Both the position numbers and the translations under genes were made by a program. Of a stretch of 12,966 nt of DNA, positions 1 to 6,701 are shown in pieces. The notes under the pieces were generated by a model. The model did not search any database, was not told the origin of the DNA, and worked only from the letters and a program-made list of their open reading frames with translations. Every line of letters starts with the position of its first letter. The first letter of the stretch is position 1. The DNA is from Helicobacter sp. (GTDB lineage: Bacteria > Campylobacterota > Campylobacteria > Campylobacterales > Helicobacteraceae): the NCBI GenBank assembly GCA_029257755.1, contig JARIAP010000071.1, forward strand, positions 1 through 12,966, in the 5' to 3' direction.

Positions 1-274
1 CCCTCTGCTTTTTTAAAAAGATAGGAAAAAACACCGAAATTTCCTGTAAGTTTGTATCTATATAGTGTATTTACTATTTTTGAAACTCCTTGTGAATCCA
101 TATAATTACTTAATAACTCACTTGAGCTTGTTCCTGCTACAACCATAGAATAATTAATAAAAGTTCCTGTGCTTCCTAAATCCTTACGAGCAATTGGAAT
201 CTGTGAAAAATCTTGCTGAAAAAACAAAATTCCAAAGAGATATAAGGAGATTGAGTTTGTGTATTATTTTCCAT
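1..274 (-). CDS. Partial hypothetical protein with an apparent -1 frameshift
   Basis: Function is not recognised. An ATG at 274-272 follows a good ribosome binding site (AAAGGA, about 8 bases upstream) and overlaps the end of the preceding gene by 11 bases, so it looks translationally coupled. This frame gives MENNTQTQSPYISLEFCFF and then runs into a TAG at 176-178. From the T-run at 224-219 onward, the frame one base back is open to the window edge and reads like real protein (FFQQDFSQIPIARKDLGST, then a segment containing NYSMVVAGTSSSELL and ending near YLFKKAEG). The switch point reads TGT TTT TTC AGC, an in-register U UUU UUC slippery run, so a -1 slip would join both parts. It could be a phase-variable homopolymer, a programmed frameshift, a decayed gene or a sequencing error. 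The 3' end of the gene lies outside the window. Confidence 0.6.
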
Positions 275-1055
275 CTTCTTTTTCCTTTCTTAATTTTTCT
301 ATTTTATCAAGGTTAAATTGCTTATTTTTCTTTTTATAAAGATTGGAGTGAAAGTCTTGGGTTATGGGCAACAGAATGTTATAGGCTTTATGGTAGTTAT
401 CTTTATCTAAAGAACATAAAAAATCATTGATGTATGGATTTAGAATATCATAAAGTTGATTAAGGTTTTCTATATTATCTTCAATAAGCTGTAGGTGATA
501 AATGTAATTTCCGTGAAAATCAATAATTTGTACATCACCGCATGTCAATAGTCCAGCAGACGCAGCAGGAAATGTAATATGTATAAAAAAAGCGCCTAAT
601 GGCAAATTAATATCTTTACCAATGTATTTTTGCAATATTAAGTTATTATTTTTTATCAAAATCTTTCTTGCATTTAGCGTCTTATATATCAATAATGGAC
701 TTACCAAAAACCACAATATTAAACAAAATAACAAGATGACACTAATCAATAAGCCATTATCATCTTTACTTAAATATTTTTGTGTGGTTATAATAATATA
801 ATATATCCCACTAAAGAAAAGTATATATCGTGCAAACCAAGACCAAAAGAAATATAATGTTTTTTTATGTTTCAATTCCCAAATAATCTCATCATCATTA
901 GAATCTAGCTTTATTGTAGTTCCTTTGGAATCTATTTGAGATTCTGTGTTCTTAGATTCTTGTTTCTTGCTTTCTTGATTTACTTCTTTAGGACTAATGT
1001 TAGATTCTAAGTTTTTACAATCTTGATTGTTCATTTGTTTTGCTTTGTTCTCCAT
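264..1055 (-). CDS. Two-helix membrane protein with PH-like C-terminal half, unknown function
   Basis: 263 residues from the chosen start. The ATG at 1055 is preceded by AAAAGGG at 5 bases; a GTG 24 bases further upstream is in frame but lacks this site. Residues 1-55 are hydrophilic and repetitive (NQESKKQESKNTESQIDSK), with no signal peptide. Two hydrophobic segments lie at about 68-91 and 102-125. Residues 126-206 (NARKILIKNNNLILQKY, then alternating strands and a helix ending near LNPYI) resemble the bacterial PH/DUF304-type domains that follow a pair of membrane helices. Residues 240-263 are strongly charged. The protein is therefore probably anchored in the inner membrane with both ends in the cytoplasm (inferred). 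It is coupled to the frameshifted gene downstream. The PH-like call is a fold impression only; an immunity-type membrane protein is another possibility. Confidence 0.6.
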   Translation of the reverse strand: MENKAKQMNNQDCKNLESNISPKEVNQESKKQESKNTESQIDSKGTTIKLDSNDDEIIWELKHKKTLYFFWSWFARYILFFSGIYYIIITTQKYLSKDDNGLLISVILLFCLILWFLVSPLLIYKTLNARKILIKNNNLILQKYIGKDINLPLGAFFIHITFPAASAGLLTCGDVQIIDFHGNYIYHLQLIEDNIENLNQLYDILNPYINDFLCSLDKDNYHKAYNILLPITQDFHSNLYKKKNKQFNLDKIEKLRKEKEDGK

Positions 1056-1088
1056 TTTCACCCTTTTAACTTGAAACACTCATAGATT

Positions 1089-1139
1089 TTACTCCGCCTT
1101 AATTTCTCCACCTTTAACTACAAGTCCATTAGAATCTAT
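1089..1139 (-). pseudogene. Orphan C-terminal tail (16 codons) of a lost gene
   Basis: Reading from 1139 down to a TAA at 1091-1089, the frame encodes IDSNGLVVKGGEIKAE. No start codon precedes it, because a stop lies two codons further upstream, and the DNA beyond (1141-1260) is AT-rich and non-coding. The pattern of alternating hydrophobic residues with Gly and Lys resembles the terminal beta-strand repeats of VgrG-type spike proteins, but 16 residues cannot prove a family. The ATG of the next gene follows 34 bases after the stop, a spacing like that inside an operon. I read it as the 3' scar of a recombined or deleted gene; coincidence remains possible. Confidence 0.3.
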
Positions 1140-1264
1140 GTATTAACAATTTAGTTTTAGTTTTAAACTATAAATATTTATCCTTAAATAAAATTTATAC
1201 CGCTAAAATACAACTTGTTTTTTAAAATATCATTAAAGATTAAAAGTTAAATATTAGTTATAAA

Positions 1265-2455
1265 TTATAAATTTTTAATCTTAGTAATCCATTCTTGTAA
1301 AGTCTTTTCAAAACCTATGCCCTTAAAAGACACATATTTTTTACCTTCATGGTATATTTGTCTCACAAAACCACCAAAATCATGTGGATATTTATAATTT
1401 TTAGCATTTGTTTTCAAATATTCAGGCACAGAATCAATACTAAACTTTGTATCATTTAATGCTTCATTTATAGCAACATAAGATGTGTTGCTTTTTGGGG
1501 AACACGCTAAATATATAACGCATTGTGATAGTATAATTCTTGCTTCCGGGTAACCAATCTTTGATACCGCATTCATTGTGCTAACACTTAAATTTAGTGC
1601 ATTTGGATTTGCATTTCCAATATCTTCACTTGCTAAAACAACAAGTCTCCTTGCTATAAACTCTGGATTTTCACCAGCTTGTATTAAACATGCAAGGTAA
1701 TATATCGATGCACTTTCATCGCTACCCCTTATAGATTTAATAAGAGCTGATATATAATCATAATGTGTATTTTTGGATTTTACACCATGTGAATTTTGCA
1801 TAATAGATTCTAATGTTGATATTGAAACTTCCTGCTTAGAATCTATATCAAGAGCTATATCAATGGTATTTAAAAAAGCCCTACAATCTCTACTATGATT
1901 TTCTAATATCCATTCTTTAATATGATTAAAATTGTGTTTTGGTGGATATTTTTCTATTACTCTATTATATAAAATTTCAAGATCATGCTTACAGGGTTCT
2001 TTAAATTCAAACAAAAACATTCTACTTCTCAATGCTGGGCTTAATGTAAAAAATGGATTTTCCGTACTTGCACCAATAAATACTATTTGTCCTTTTTCTA
2101 AAAATGGCAACAAAAATTCTTGTTGAGTTATATTTAATCTGTGAACTTCATCTATGAATAATAAAGGTTTTATTAAATTATGTTCATATGTAATTAACTC
2201 TTTTTTTAATGTGTCTAATTTAAAATTTGTTGCATTGAAACTTAAAAATGTCCTATTATGTGTTGATGCTATTATATATGCAAGACTTGTTTTACCACTC
2301 CCCGGTGGTCCAAATAATAATAAATTTGGCATATATAAATCAATTAAACTTTTATCTAAAATAATTCTTAATGGTGCATTAGAATCTAATAGATGCTTTT
2401 GACCTACAAAATCATCAAGTGTTTTTGGTCTAAAATTTAAGGCTATATTACGCAT
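1265..2455 (-). CDS. rarA: Replication-associated recombination protein A (AAA+ ATPase RarA/MgsA)
   Basis: 396 residues, within the usual range for shorter members of the family. RarA is a clamp-loader-like hexameric ATPase that acts at stalled replication forks and binds SSB and DNA ends (family knowledge). The N-terminus has the typical RPKTLDDFVGQKHLL. Walker A is GPPGSGKT (49-56), Walker B is LLFIDEVHR (98-106), sensor 1 is GASTEN (128-133), and the arginine-finger region is SPALRSR (139-145). The MgsA-type C-terminal half shows SALIKSIRGSDESASIYYLA (236-255), then ARRLVVLASEDIGNANP (268-284) and YPHDFGGF (356-363). The ATG lies 2 bases after the fcl stop and no clear Shine-Dalgarno is seen, so translation is probably coupled to fcl. 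RuvB and DnaX share the N-terminal motifs but lack the MgsA region. Confidence 0.95.
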   Translation of the reverse strand: MRNIALNFRPKTLDDFVGQKHLLDSNAPLRIILDKSLIDLYMPNLLLFGPPGSGKTSLAYIIASTHNRTFLSFNATNFKLDTLKKELITYEHNLIKPLLFIDEVHRLNITQQEFLLPFLEKGQIVFIGASTENPFFTLSPALRSRMFLFEFKEPCKHDLEILYNRVIEKYPPKHNFNHIKEWILENHSRDCRAFLNTIDIALDIDSKQEVSISTLESIMQNSHGVKSKNTHYDYISALIKSIRGSDESASIYYLACLIQAGENPEFIARRLVVLASEDIGNANPNALNLSVSTMNAVSKIGYPEARIILSQCVIYLACSPKSNTSYVAINEALNDTKFSIDSVPEYLKTNAKNYKYPHDFGGFVRQIYHEGKKYVSFKGIGFEKTLQEWITKIKNL

Positions 2456-2457
2456 AT

Positions 2458-3549
2458 TTAATTTGTATAGGTATTAATATAGTGTTTATATACGCTTAGG
2501 ATTCCATCTTCTAGGGATATTCGTGGTATAAACCCTAATTTATTTAATTTGCTTGAATCCATTAGTTTTTGGAAAGTTCCATCAGGTTTATTTAAGTCAA
2601 ATGTAATATCTCCATTAAAACCTATTATGTCTTTTATAAGCATAGCAAGTTCATGAATACTTATATCACTTCCATAACCCACATTAATATGCGTATTTCT
2701 AATTTCTTTAGAATCTATCATATCGCAAAAATCAATATTTTGCATTATATATATACTAGCATCTGCCATATCTTGACTATGTAAAAATTCTCTTCTTGGC
2801 TTTCCACTTCCCCAAATCCCTACACTATTCTTATTTATTGCAAATTTTTCTAAAATATTTTCACACTCTGTTTCATTTTTTGCACAATCTCGCATTAAAT
2901 CTTTATATACAATTTCTTTTTTATCTTCTGCAAGTAACTTTGCTAAATAAAATTTTCTTACAAGTGCAGGTAAAACATGAGAATTAAATAAATTAAAATT
3001 ATCGTTATTGCCATATAAGTTTGTTGGCATTATAGATATAAAATTTGTGTTATATTGCAAATTAAAACTTTCACACATTTTTATACCTGCTATTTTTGCT
3101 ATTGCATAAGGTTCATTTGTATATTCTAATTCATTTGTAAGTAAATACTCTTCTTTAATAGGTTGCATAGCATTTTTTGGGTAAATACAAGAACTACCTA
3201 AAAACAATAATTTCTTTACATTAAATTTATATGAATTAAATATTATATTATTTTGTATAGTAAGATTCTCATATATAAAATCTGCTCTATATGTATTATT
3301 TGCAAATATTCCACCTACTTTTGCAGCAGCTAAAAAAACAAATTCTATGTTATTAGATTTAAAGAAATATTCAACTTCTTTTGTATTGAGTAAATTTAAT
3401 TCTTCCCTACCCTTACATATAATGTTTTGAAATCCTTGTTCTTGCAAACTATTTACAATAGAGCTTCCAACAAGCCCCCTATATCCAGCGACAAAAATTT
3501 TTGAATCTTTATTCATTTTGCTTCTATTCTTTGTATTATTAATATACAT
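2458..3549 (-). CDS. fcl: GDP-L-fucose synthase
   Basis: 363 residues. The enzyme converts GDP-4-keto-6-deoxy-D-mannose to GDP-L-fucose (epimerisation and NADPH reduction) for lipopolysaccharide O-antigen or capsule. It is a short-chain dehydrogenase with a Rossmann motif AGYRGLVGS (21-29), LAAAKVGGI (73-81), the catalytic Ser/Cys region LGSSCIYP (117-124), the Tyr-Lys pair in EPYAIAK (Y148, K152), and SHVLPALVRKF (190-200) with the conserved His. WGSGKPRREFLH (246-257) is the family signature. Residues of about 203-240 form a Lys/Glu/Cys-containing insertion absent from the E. coli enzyme, which is about 321 residues long. The ATG at 3549 has AAAGGA 6 bases upstream, better than the internal ATG at codon 12. 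No gmd gene is visible in the window, so the substrate-forming enzyme must be encoded elsewhere. Confidence 0.93.
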   Translation of the reverse strand: MYINNTKNRSKMNKDSKIFVAGYRGLVGSSIVNSLQEQGFQNIICKGREELNLLNTKEVEYFFKSNNIEFVFLAAAKVGGIFANNTYRADFIYENLTIQNNIIFNSYKFNVKKLLFLGSSCIYPKNAMQPIKEEYLLTNELEYTNEPYAIAKIAGIKMCESFNLQYNTNFISIMPTNLYGNNDNFNLFNSHVLPALVRKFYLAKLLAEDKKEIVYKDLMRDCAKNETECENILEKFAINKNSVGIWGSGKPRREFLHSQDMADASIYIMQNIDFCDMIDSKEIRNTHINVGYGSDISIHELAMLIKDIIGFNGDITFDLNKPDGTFQKLMDSSKLNKLGFIPRISLEDGILSVYKHYINTYTN

Positions 3550-3574
3550 ATATTTCCTTTATTTAATTTATAAA

Positions 3575-3583
3575 ATTATAGCA
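3575..3583 (-). promoter_or_regulatory. Extended -10 promoter for fcl-rarA
   Basis: On the minus strand the sequence reads TGCTATAAT, a perfect extended -10 box for the vegetative sigma factor of Campylobacterota. Transcription would start near 3568, giving a leader of about 20 bases before the fcl ATG. No convincing -35 box is visible, as is normal for this phylum. Confidence 0.6.
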
Positions 3584-3610
3584 AACTCTTTTATAAATAT
3601 AATTTTGCAT

Positions 3611-3623
3611 ACTTCAATGAAAA
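3611..3623 (+). repeat. 13-base repeat, copy 1
   Basis: ACTTCAATGAAAA in the 107-base gap between fcl and argB; an identical copy is at 4562-4574. It is directly followed by CTAAATAATATAATAA, which recurs almost unchanged (one difference) at 4764-4779. The role is unknown. Confidence 0.5.
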
Positions 3624-3656
3624 CTAAATAATATAATAAGCAACAAACTATTTATA

Positions 3657-4517
3657 CTATTTGTCTAATATTGCAGTGCCAATGCCTTTATTGGTAAAAA
3701 ATTCTAAAAGTAAGCAATGTTGTATTCTACCATCTAATATATGGACTCTTGAAACGCCATTTTCTATTGCATGGATACAACTTTGTAATTTAGGTATCAT
3801 TCCACCACTAACTTTTCCCTCCTCTATTAACCTATATGCTTCCTTTATACTTAGTTCTGAAAAAAATGTATCTTCATTACCATATTCTTCATATACACCA
3901 TAAATATCACTTAAAAATACTAATTTTTCCGCATTTAAAGCCTCTGCTATTGCACATGCTGCATCATCTGCATTTACATTATAACTCTTATATCCTTTAT
4001 TAATGCCAATTGGACATATAACAGGCACAAAATCATTTTTCAACACAGAATCAAGCAATGTAGTATCTACTTTTACAACCTCCCCAACAAAACCTAAATT
4101 TTCTTTATCTTTTGGTCTTATTTGCAACAATGCACCATCTTTACCGCTTAACCCACATGATATAACCCCAAATTCACCAAGCATACCTACTATATCTTTA
4201 CTAATCTTATTTAAAACCATTTCAACTATTTCCATAGTTTCTAAATTTGTAACCCTTAGTCCATTTTTAAATTCTCTATCAATCCCAACTTTTTGTAACC
4301 ACTTATCAATATCTTTTCCACCACCATGCACAATAATTGGCTTAAATCCTATAGATTGAAGTAATGCTATATCTCTTATTAAACTTTTTTTTAAATCATT
4401 ATCAATCATAGCACTACCACCATACTTAATAACTATCGTTTTGCCACGAAAAAGTTGTATATATGGAAGAGATTCTACTAAAATTTTTGCCTTATCCTGC
4501 CATGATTTCATATCCAT
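3657..4517 (-). CDS. argB: Acetylglutamate kinase
   Basis: 286 residues, normal for the family. It phosphorylates N-acetyl-L-glutamate with ATP, the second step of arginine biosynthesis, in the cytosol. It is an amino-acid-kinase fold with KYGGSAM (31-37), the Gly-rich substrate loop HGGGKDID (64-71), GLSGKDG (122-128), NVNADDAACAIAEAL (180-194), LSDIYGVYE (202-210), SGGMIPKL (237-244, conserved lysine) and a C-terminal FTNKGIGT (274-281). The start at 4517 has AAAAAGG 7 bases upstream; the ATG two codons later is too far from it. The N-terminal helix ahead of the kinase core (residues 1-20) is the kind found in arginine-sensitive, hexameric enzymes, but feedback inhibition cannot be proved from this. 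It stands alone with its own promoter. Its presence separates this organism from H. pylori, which lacks the pathway. Confidence 0.96.
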   Translation of the reverse strand: MDMKSWQDKAKILVESLPYIQLFRGKTIVIKYGGSAMIDNDLKKSLIRDIALLQSIGFKPIIVHGGGKDIDKWLQKVGIDREFKNGLRVTNLETMEIVEMVLNKISKDIVGMLGEFGVISCGLSGKDGALLQIRPKDKENLGFVGEVVKVDTTLLDSVLKNDFVPVICPIGINKGYKSYNVNADDAACAIAEALNAEKLVFLSDIYGVYEEYGNEDTFFSELSIKEAYRLIEEGKVSGGMIPKLQSCIHAIENGVSRVHILDGRIQHCLLLEFFTNKGIGTAILDK

Positions 4518-4551
4518 AATATAACCTTTTTATAAAACTTAAGAAATCATA

Positions 4552-4557
4552 ATTATA
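4552..4557 (-). promoter_or_regulatory. -10 box of argB promoter
   Basis: TATAAT on the minus strand in the context GTTAGATATAATTATG. Transcription would begin near 4545, leaving about 28 bases of leader. There is no TGn extension and no clear -35 box. Confidence 0.45.
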
Positions 4558-4561
4558 TCTA

Positions 4562-4574
4562 ACTTCAATGAAAA
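4562..4574 (+). repeat. 13-base repeat, copy 2
   Basis: Identical to 3611-3623. On the minus strand it lies directly upstream of the argB -10 box, where a -35 region would be; the first copy lies further upstream of the fcl -10 box. It may be a shared promoter element or a dispersed small repeat. Confidence 0.5.
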
Positions 4575-4819
4575 ATATTGTATTTAATAGTTAATTTAAT
4601 ATAATAATATTTCGTTGCATAGAAAATTCAAGAATAAAGAAAAATAGTATTATTTTTTAATAAAATAATTACGATTTATTGTTAATATTGAATTTATATT
4701 TACAAAGTAGATACATTAATATTTAATATAATACATAATTATCATAATATTATAGGTAGCAAAACTAAATGATATAATAAAATATATCAATTTAATTAAC
4801 AAACAAATATAATAAATAG

Positions 4820-5548
4820 TTACATTTTTTCTAAAGTATAAACTATTGGCACTTCTATATAAGTCATTTCACCCGGTTTTGGGAAATCCTTGCAAGCTTT
4901 TTTAACGGTTTTAACAGCCGATTTATTTAATATATGGTGTTTTGATGCCCTAACTATTTCAATCCTAGATACTTTACCCTTTGAATCAAGTAAAAATTTT
5001 ACAAAAATTTCTCCCTCATAACCTCTTTGCCTAGCTAAATGTGGATAATCAAGTCTTTTTTGCAAAGCAAGTCGTATAGCTTTTAAAAATTCATTATCTA
5101 TGCCATCTGAAAAACGCAATATTTTTATGTTTTCTTCTGCAAATGCATCTGGATTTGATTGTATTGTTGTAGCTTCTTTTGCCTCTTGCACATCTTCTTT
5201 AATATCTTCATCTTTTTTTGCTTCCTCCACTTCTTCTTGTGGCTTTTCCATAGCTTGTAATTCCGATGGAATAGGTTGTGGTGGGGCTTGTATTACTTTA
5301 TGTTTTGGAATGGGTTTTTTTATATGTTTTGGTTTTTGAATCCTATCTGATATTTTATCTTTGCTAGGTGGTGCAAATGCTGAAAGTTGTATTGTTACAA
5401 AATTTTCTCCAATTTCATTTTCTTTCCATATATTAGAACTATCATATATGCTATAAGCAAAAATACCCACTGCACCAACAAATGCTAATGTAAATCCATA
5501 AGAACTAGGATTTTTAATCGCGTTGCGTATCAATTCTAAACTTATCAT
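4820..5548 (-). CDS. tonB: TonB energy-transducing protein
   Basis: 242 residues from the ATG at 5548, which has AAAGGG 8 bases upstream; a TTG ten codons earlier is less likely. TonB spans the periplasm and passes proton-motive force from ExbB-ExbD to outer-membrane receptors for iron, nickel or cobalamin. A single N-terminal membrane anchor lies at about 17-35. A Pro/Lys-rich stretch at 60-100 (KPKHIKKPIPKHK) is followed by an acidic Glu/Lys segment at 100-125, which together form the periplasm-spanning rod. The C-terminal TonB domain is at about 165-242, with YPHLARQRGYEGEIFVKF and a strand ending VPIVYTLEKM. The gene overlaps exbD by 35 bases in another frame, so translation is likely coupled. 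Substrate receptors are not encoded in the window. Confidence 0.93.
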   Translation of the reverse strand: MISLELIRNAIKNPSSYGFTLAFVGAVGIFAYSIYDSSNIWKENEIGENFVTIQLSAFAPPSKDKISDRIQKPKHIKKPIPKHKVIQAPPQPIPSELQAMEKPQEEVEEAKKDEDIKEDVQEAKEATTIQSNPDAFAEENIKILRFSDGIDNEFLKAIRLALQKRLDYPHLARQRGYEGEIFVKFLLDSKGKVSRIEIVRASKHHILNKSAVKTVKKACKDFPKPGEMTYIEVPIVYTLEKM

Positions 5549-5906
5549 GATTATGCCCTTTTTTTGTGAGCTGGTCAATTACAAAAACAAGTCTATCAAG
5601 ACTTGATTTCTTATCTCCTTTAAAATTTACCATCTTATCATTTGGTATATCAGCAATAAAAGATTCTAATTTATCTTCACTTATTTGCTCATCATCTATA
5701 TATATGCTATTATCCTCTGTAACTACAATATATATAGGCTTATCCTCATCTTGATTTTCTTGTGCAACATTACTTGCAGTAGGAACATCAACCTTTATTT
5801 TACCTTGAGAAACAAAAGTTGATATTGACAAAACAAGTGCAAGTAACACAAGCATAATATCAATGAATGGAACTATATTTAATCCATCACCTCTTTTAAT
5901 TTTCAA
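5514..5906 (-). CDS. exbD: ExbD, biopolymer transport membrane protein
   Basis: 130 residues. ExbD dimers sit within the ExbB pentamer and carry the proton-conducting aspartate. The N-terminus MKIKRGDGLNIVPFIDIMLV has the conserved membrane Asp at residue 16, in a single helix of about 11-33. The rest is the periplasmic domain (VPTASNVA..., DNSIYIDDEQISEDKLESF, and a C-terminal VIDQLTKKGHNHDKFRIDT). The start is TTG at 5906 with TAGGAG 7 bases upstream; that site overlaps the exbB stop codon. The length is typical. The end overlaps the start of tonB, fixing the order exbB-exbD-tonB as in other Helicobacter. Confidence 0.94.
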   Translation of the reverse strand: MKIKRGDGLNIVPFIDIMLVLLALVLSISTFVSQGKIKVDVPTASNVAQENQDEDKPIYIVVTEDNSIYIDDEQISEDKLESFIADIPNDKMVNFKGDKKSSLDRLVFVIDQLTKKGHNHDKFRIDTQRD

Positions 5907-5915
5907 AGCAATCTC

Positions 5916-6356
5916 CTATAAGTTATTTTTTATAATTTTAAACTTATTAACCTTTTTATCTGCAACACGCAAAAATGAATTATAAATCATCAATGTTGGT
6001 ATAGCAACAACAAGTCCTAAAGCAGTAGCTTTAAGTGCCATAGAAAGCCCAAGCGTAATGCTTTTCACATCTATATTGCCACTACCACCCATATCATAAA
6101 ATACAATCATAATTCCTACAACGGTACCTAATAACCCAACATAAGGTGCATTTGAATATATTATATAAAGTAATGTAAGATTTTTACTTACATCTTCTTC
6201 CAATTGCATCTCATCTGTATATTTATCAAGTGTTAATCTTGAGAAAAAAAATATTCTCTCTATACTAAAAAAAATAACCAACAAAGCCATAAAACCTAAA
6301 ATACTAAATATTAAGGGATCAAGATAAACTTTTAAAAACTCCATAAAATCTTGCAA
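5916..6356 (-). CDS. exbB: ExbB, MotA/TolQ/ExbB proton channel protein
   Basis: 146 residues from the chosen TTG at 6356, supported by TTGGAG 6 bases upstream. A TTG at 6368 has no ribosome site, and the first ATG (6344) is too far from it. ExbB forms the pentameric stator around ExbD in the inner membrane. Three membrane helices are visible at about 15-39, 64-88 and 103-127. The family signatures are NAPYVGLLGTVVGIM (69-83) and ALKATALGLVVAIPT (107-121), the segments that line the channel. The protein is short, like other Helicobacter ExbB proteins, and lacks the long N-terminus of the E. coli version. TolQ or MotA are excluded mainly by the exbD-tonB neighbours. Confidence 0.93.
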   Translation of the reverse strand: MQDFMEFLKVYLDPLIFSILGFMALLVIFFSIERIFFFSRLTLDKYTDEMQLEEDVSKNLTLLYIIYSNAPYVGLLGTVVGIMIVFYDMGGSGNIDVKSITLGLSMALKATALGLVVAIPTLMIYNSFLRVADKKVNKFKIIKNNL

Positions 6357-6392
6357 AATAATCTCCAATTTTTAATTTGAAATTTATATTGT

Positions 6393-6401
6393 ATTATAAC
6401 A
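6393..6401 (-). promoter_or_regulatory. Extended -10 promoter of exbB-exbD-tonB
   Basis: Minus strand TGTTATAAT, an extended -10 box about 37 bases upstream of the exbB start. Expression of such operons in Helicobacter is commonly iron-regulated through Fur, but no match to a defined Fur box could be established here. Confidence 0.55.
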
Positions 6402-6433
6402 TAAAATAAGATTAATTTTTACTTTTATAAGTT

Positions 6434-6455
6434 TTAAATTTATATATAAATTTAA
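6434..6455. repeat. Perfect 22-base AT-only palindrome upstream of exbB
   Basis: The core AAATTTATATATAAATTT (6436-6453) is extended by two more pairing bases on each side. It starts 33 bases upstream of the exbB -10 extension, where an operator or an upstream AT-rich promoter element could lie. With only A and T, chance palindromes are more common than usual. Confidence 0.6.
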
Positions 6456-6594
6456 TTATAGGTTTCAAAAAGTTAAAACAAAAATAGCATATAAAATATA
6501 TTTCTAATTAAATTGTTATTACAAACAATATTAATTTTTTTTGTATATTGCAACATTTTAAATACAAAAAATTTTAAAAGATTATTTAAAGTAT

Positions 6595-6701
6595 TAAAGG
6601 AGTTAAGATGGTTATTTTTGCTTTTTAGTTTCGTTTGTTAGTTTTAAATTCCTTATATTTTAATGCAATAATTTGTATATCTTTATATTTTATCTCCTTT
6701 A
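6595..6701 (+). ncRNA. Candidate structured RNA burying a tiny ORF's ribosome site
   Basis: TAAAGGAG (6595-6602) pairs perfectly with CTCCTTTA (6694-6701). After one mismatch the helix continues for seven more pairs (6604-6610 with 6686-6692, two of them G-U), so the Shine-Dalgarno and the start codon ATG at 6608 would be hidden in a 15-pair helix. No strong promoter or terminator is seen, so whether it is transcribed is open. Confidence 0.3.
6608..6628 (+). CDS. Tiny leader-like ORF MVIFAF with perfect ribosome site
   Basis: ATG GTT ATT TTT GCT TTT TAG, preceded by AAAGGAG at 5 bases, is the strongest Shine-Dalgarno in the window. After the TAG the same frame stays open for 35 further codons to a TGA at 6734-6736 and is very hydrophobic (FRLLVLNSLYFNAIICISLY..., ending KILVIKCI). 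It may be a leader peptide, a small membrane peptide or type I toxin interrupted by a stop, or chance in T-rich DNA. It converges on the 3' end of gap, and no downstream gene on this strand could be controlled by it. Confidence 0.25.
   Translation: MVIFAF

Larger units (their letters stand above)
4518..4819. other. Gene-free AT-rich spacer between argB and tonB
   Basis: 302 bases with no convincing gene on either strand. It holds the argB promoter (4552-4557), the second ACTTCAATGAAAA copy (4562-4574), a weak AT-only hairpin (AAAAATA/TATTTTT, about 4639-4656), a further minus-strand TATAAT at 4749-4754 far upstream of argB, and the AACTAAATGATATAATAA element near 4762-4779. No G+C-rich terminator for the tonB operon is visible. 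Confidence 0.5.

Noticed and set aside
1141-1264. Possible gene body upstream of the orphan tail
   Set aside because: All three minus-strand frames contain stops and the composition is AT-rich spacer; only the 16 codons look coding.
4003-4359. Plus-strand ORF of 118 codons inside argB
   Set aside because: It is the complement of a conserved acetylglutamate kinase, without a ribosome site or recognisable domain.
4639-4656. AAAAATA/TATTTTT hairpin in the argB-tonB spacer as terminator of tonB
   Set aside because: It contains only A-T pairs, lies about 165 bases past the tonB stop, and is expected by chance in this composition.
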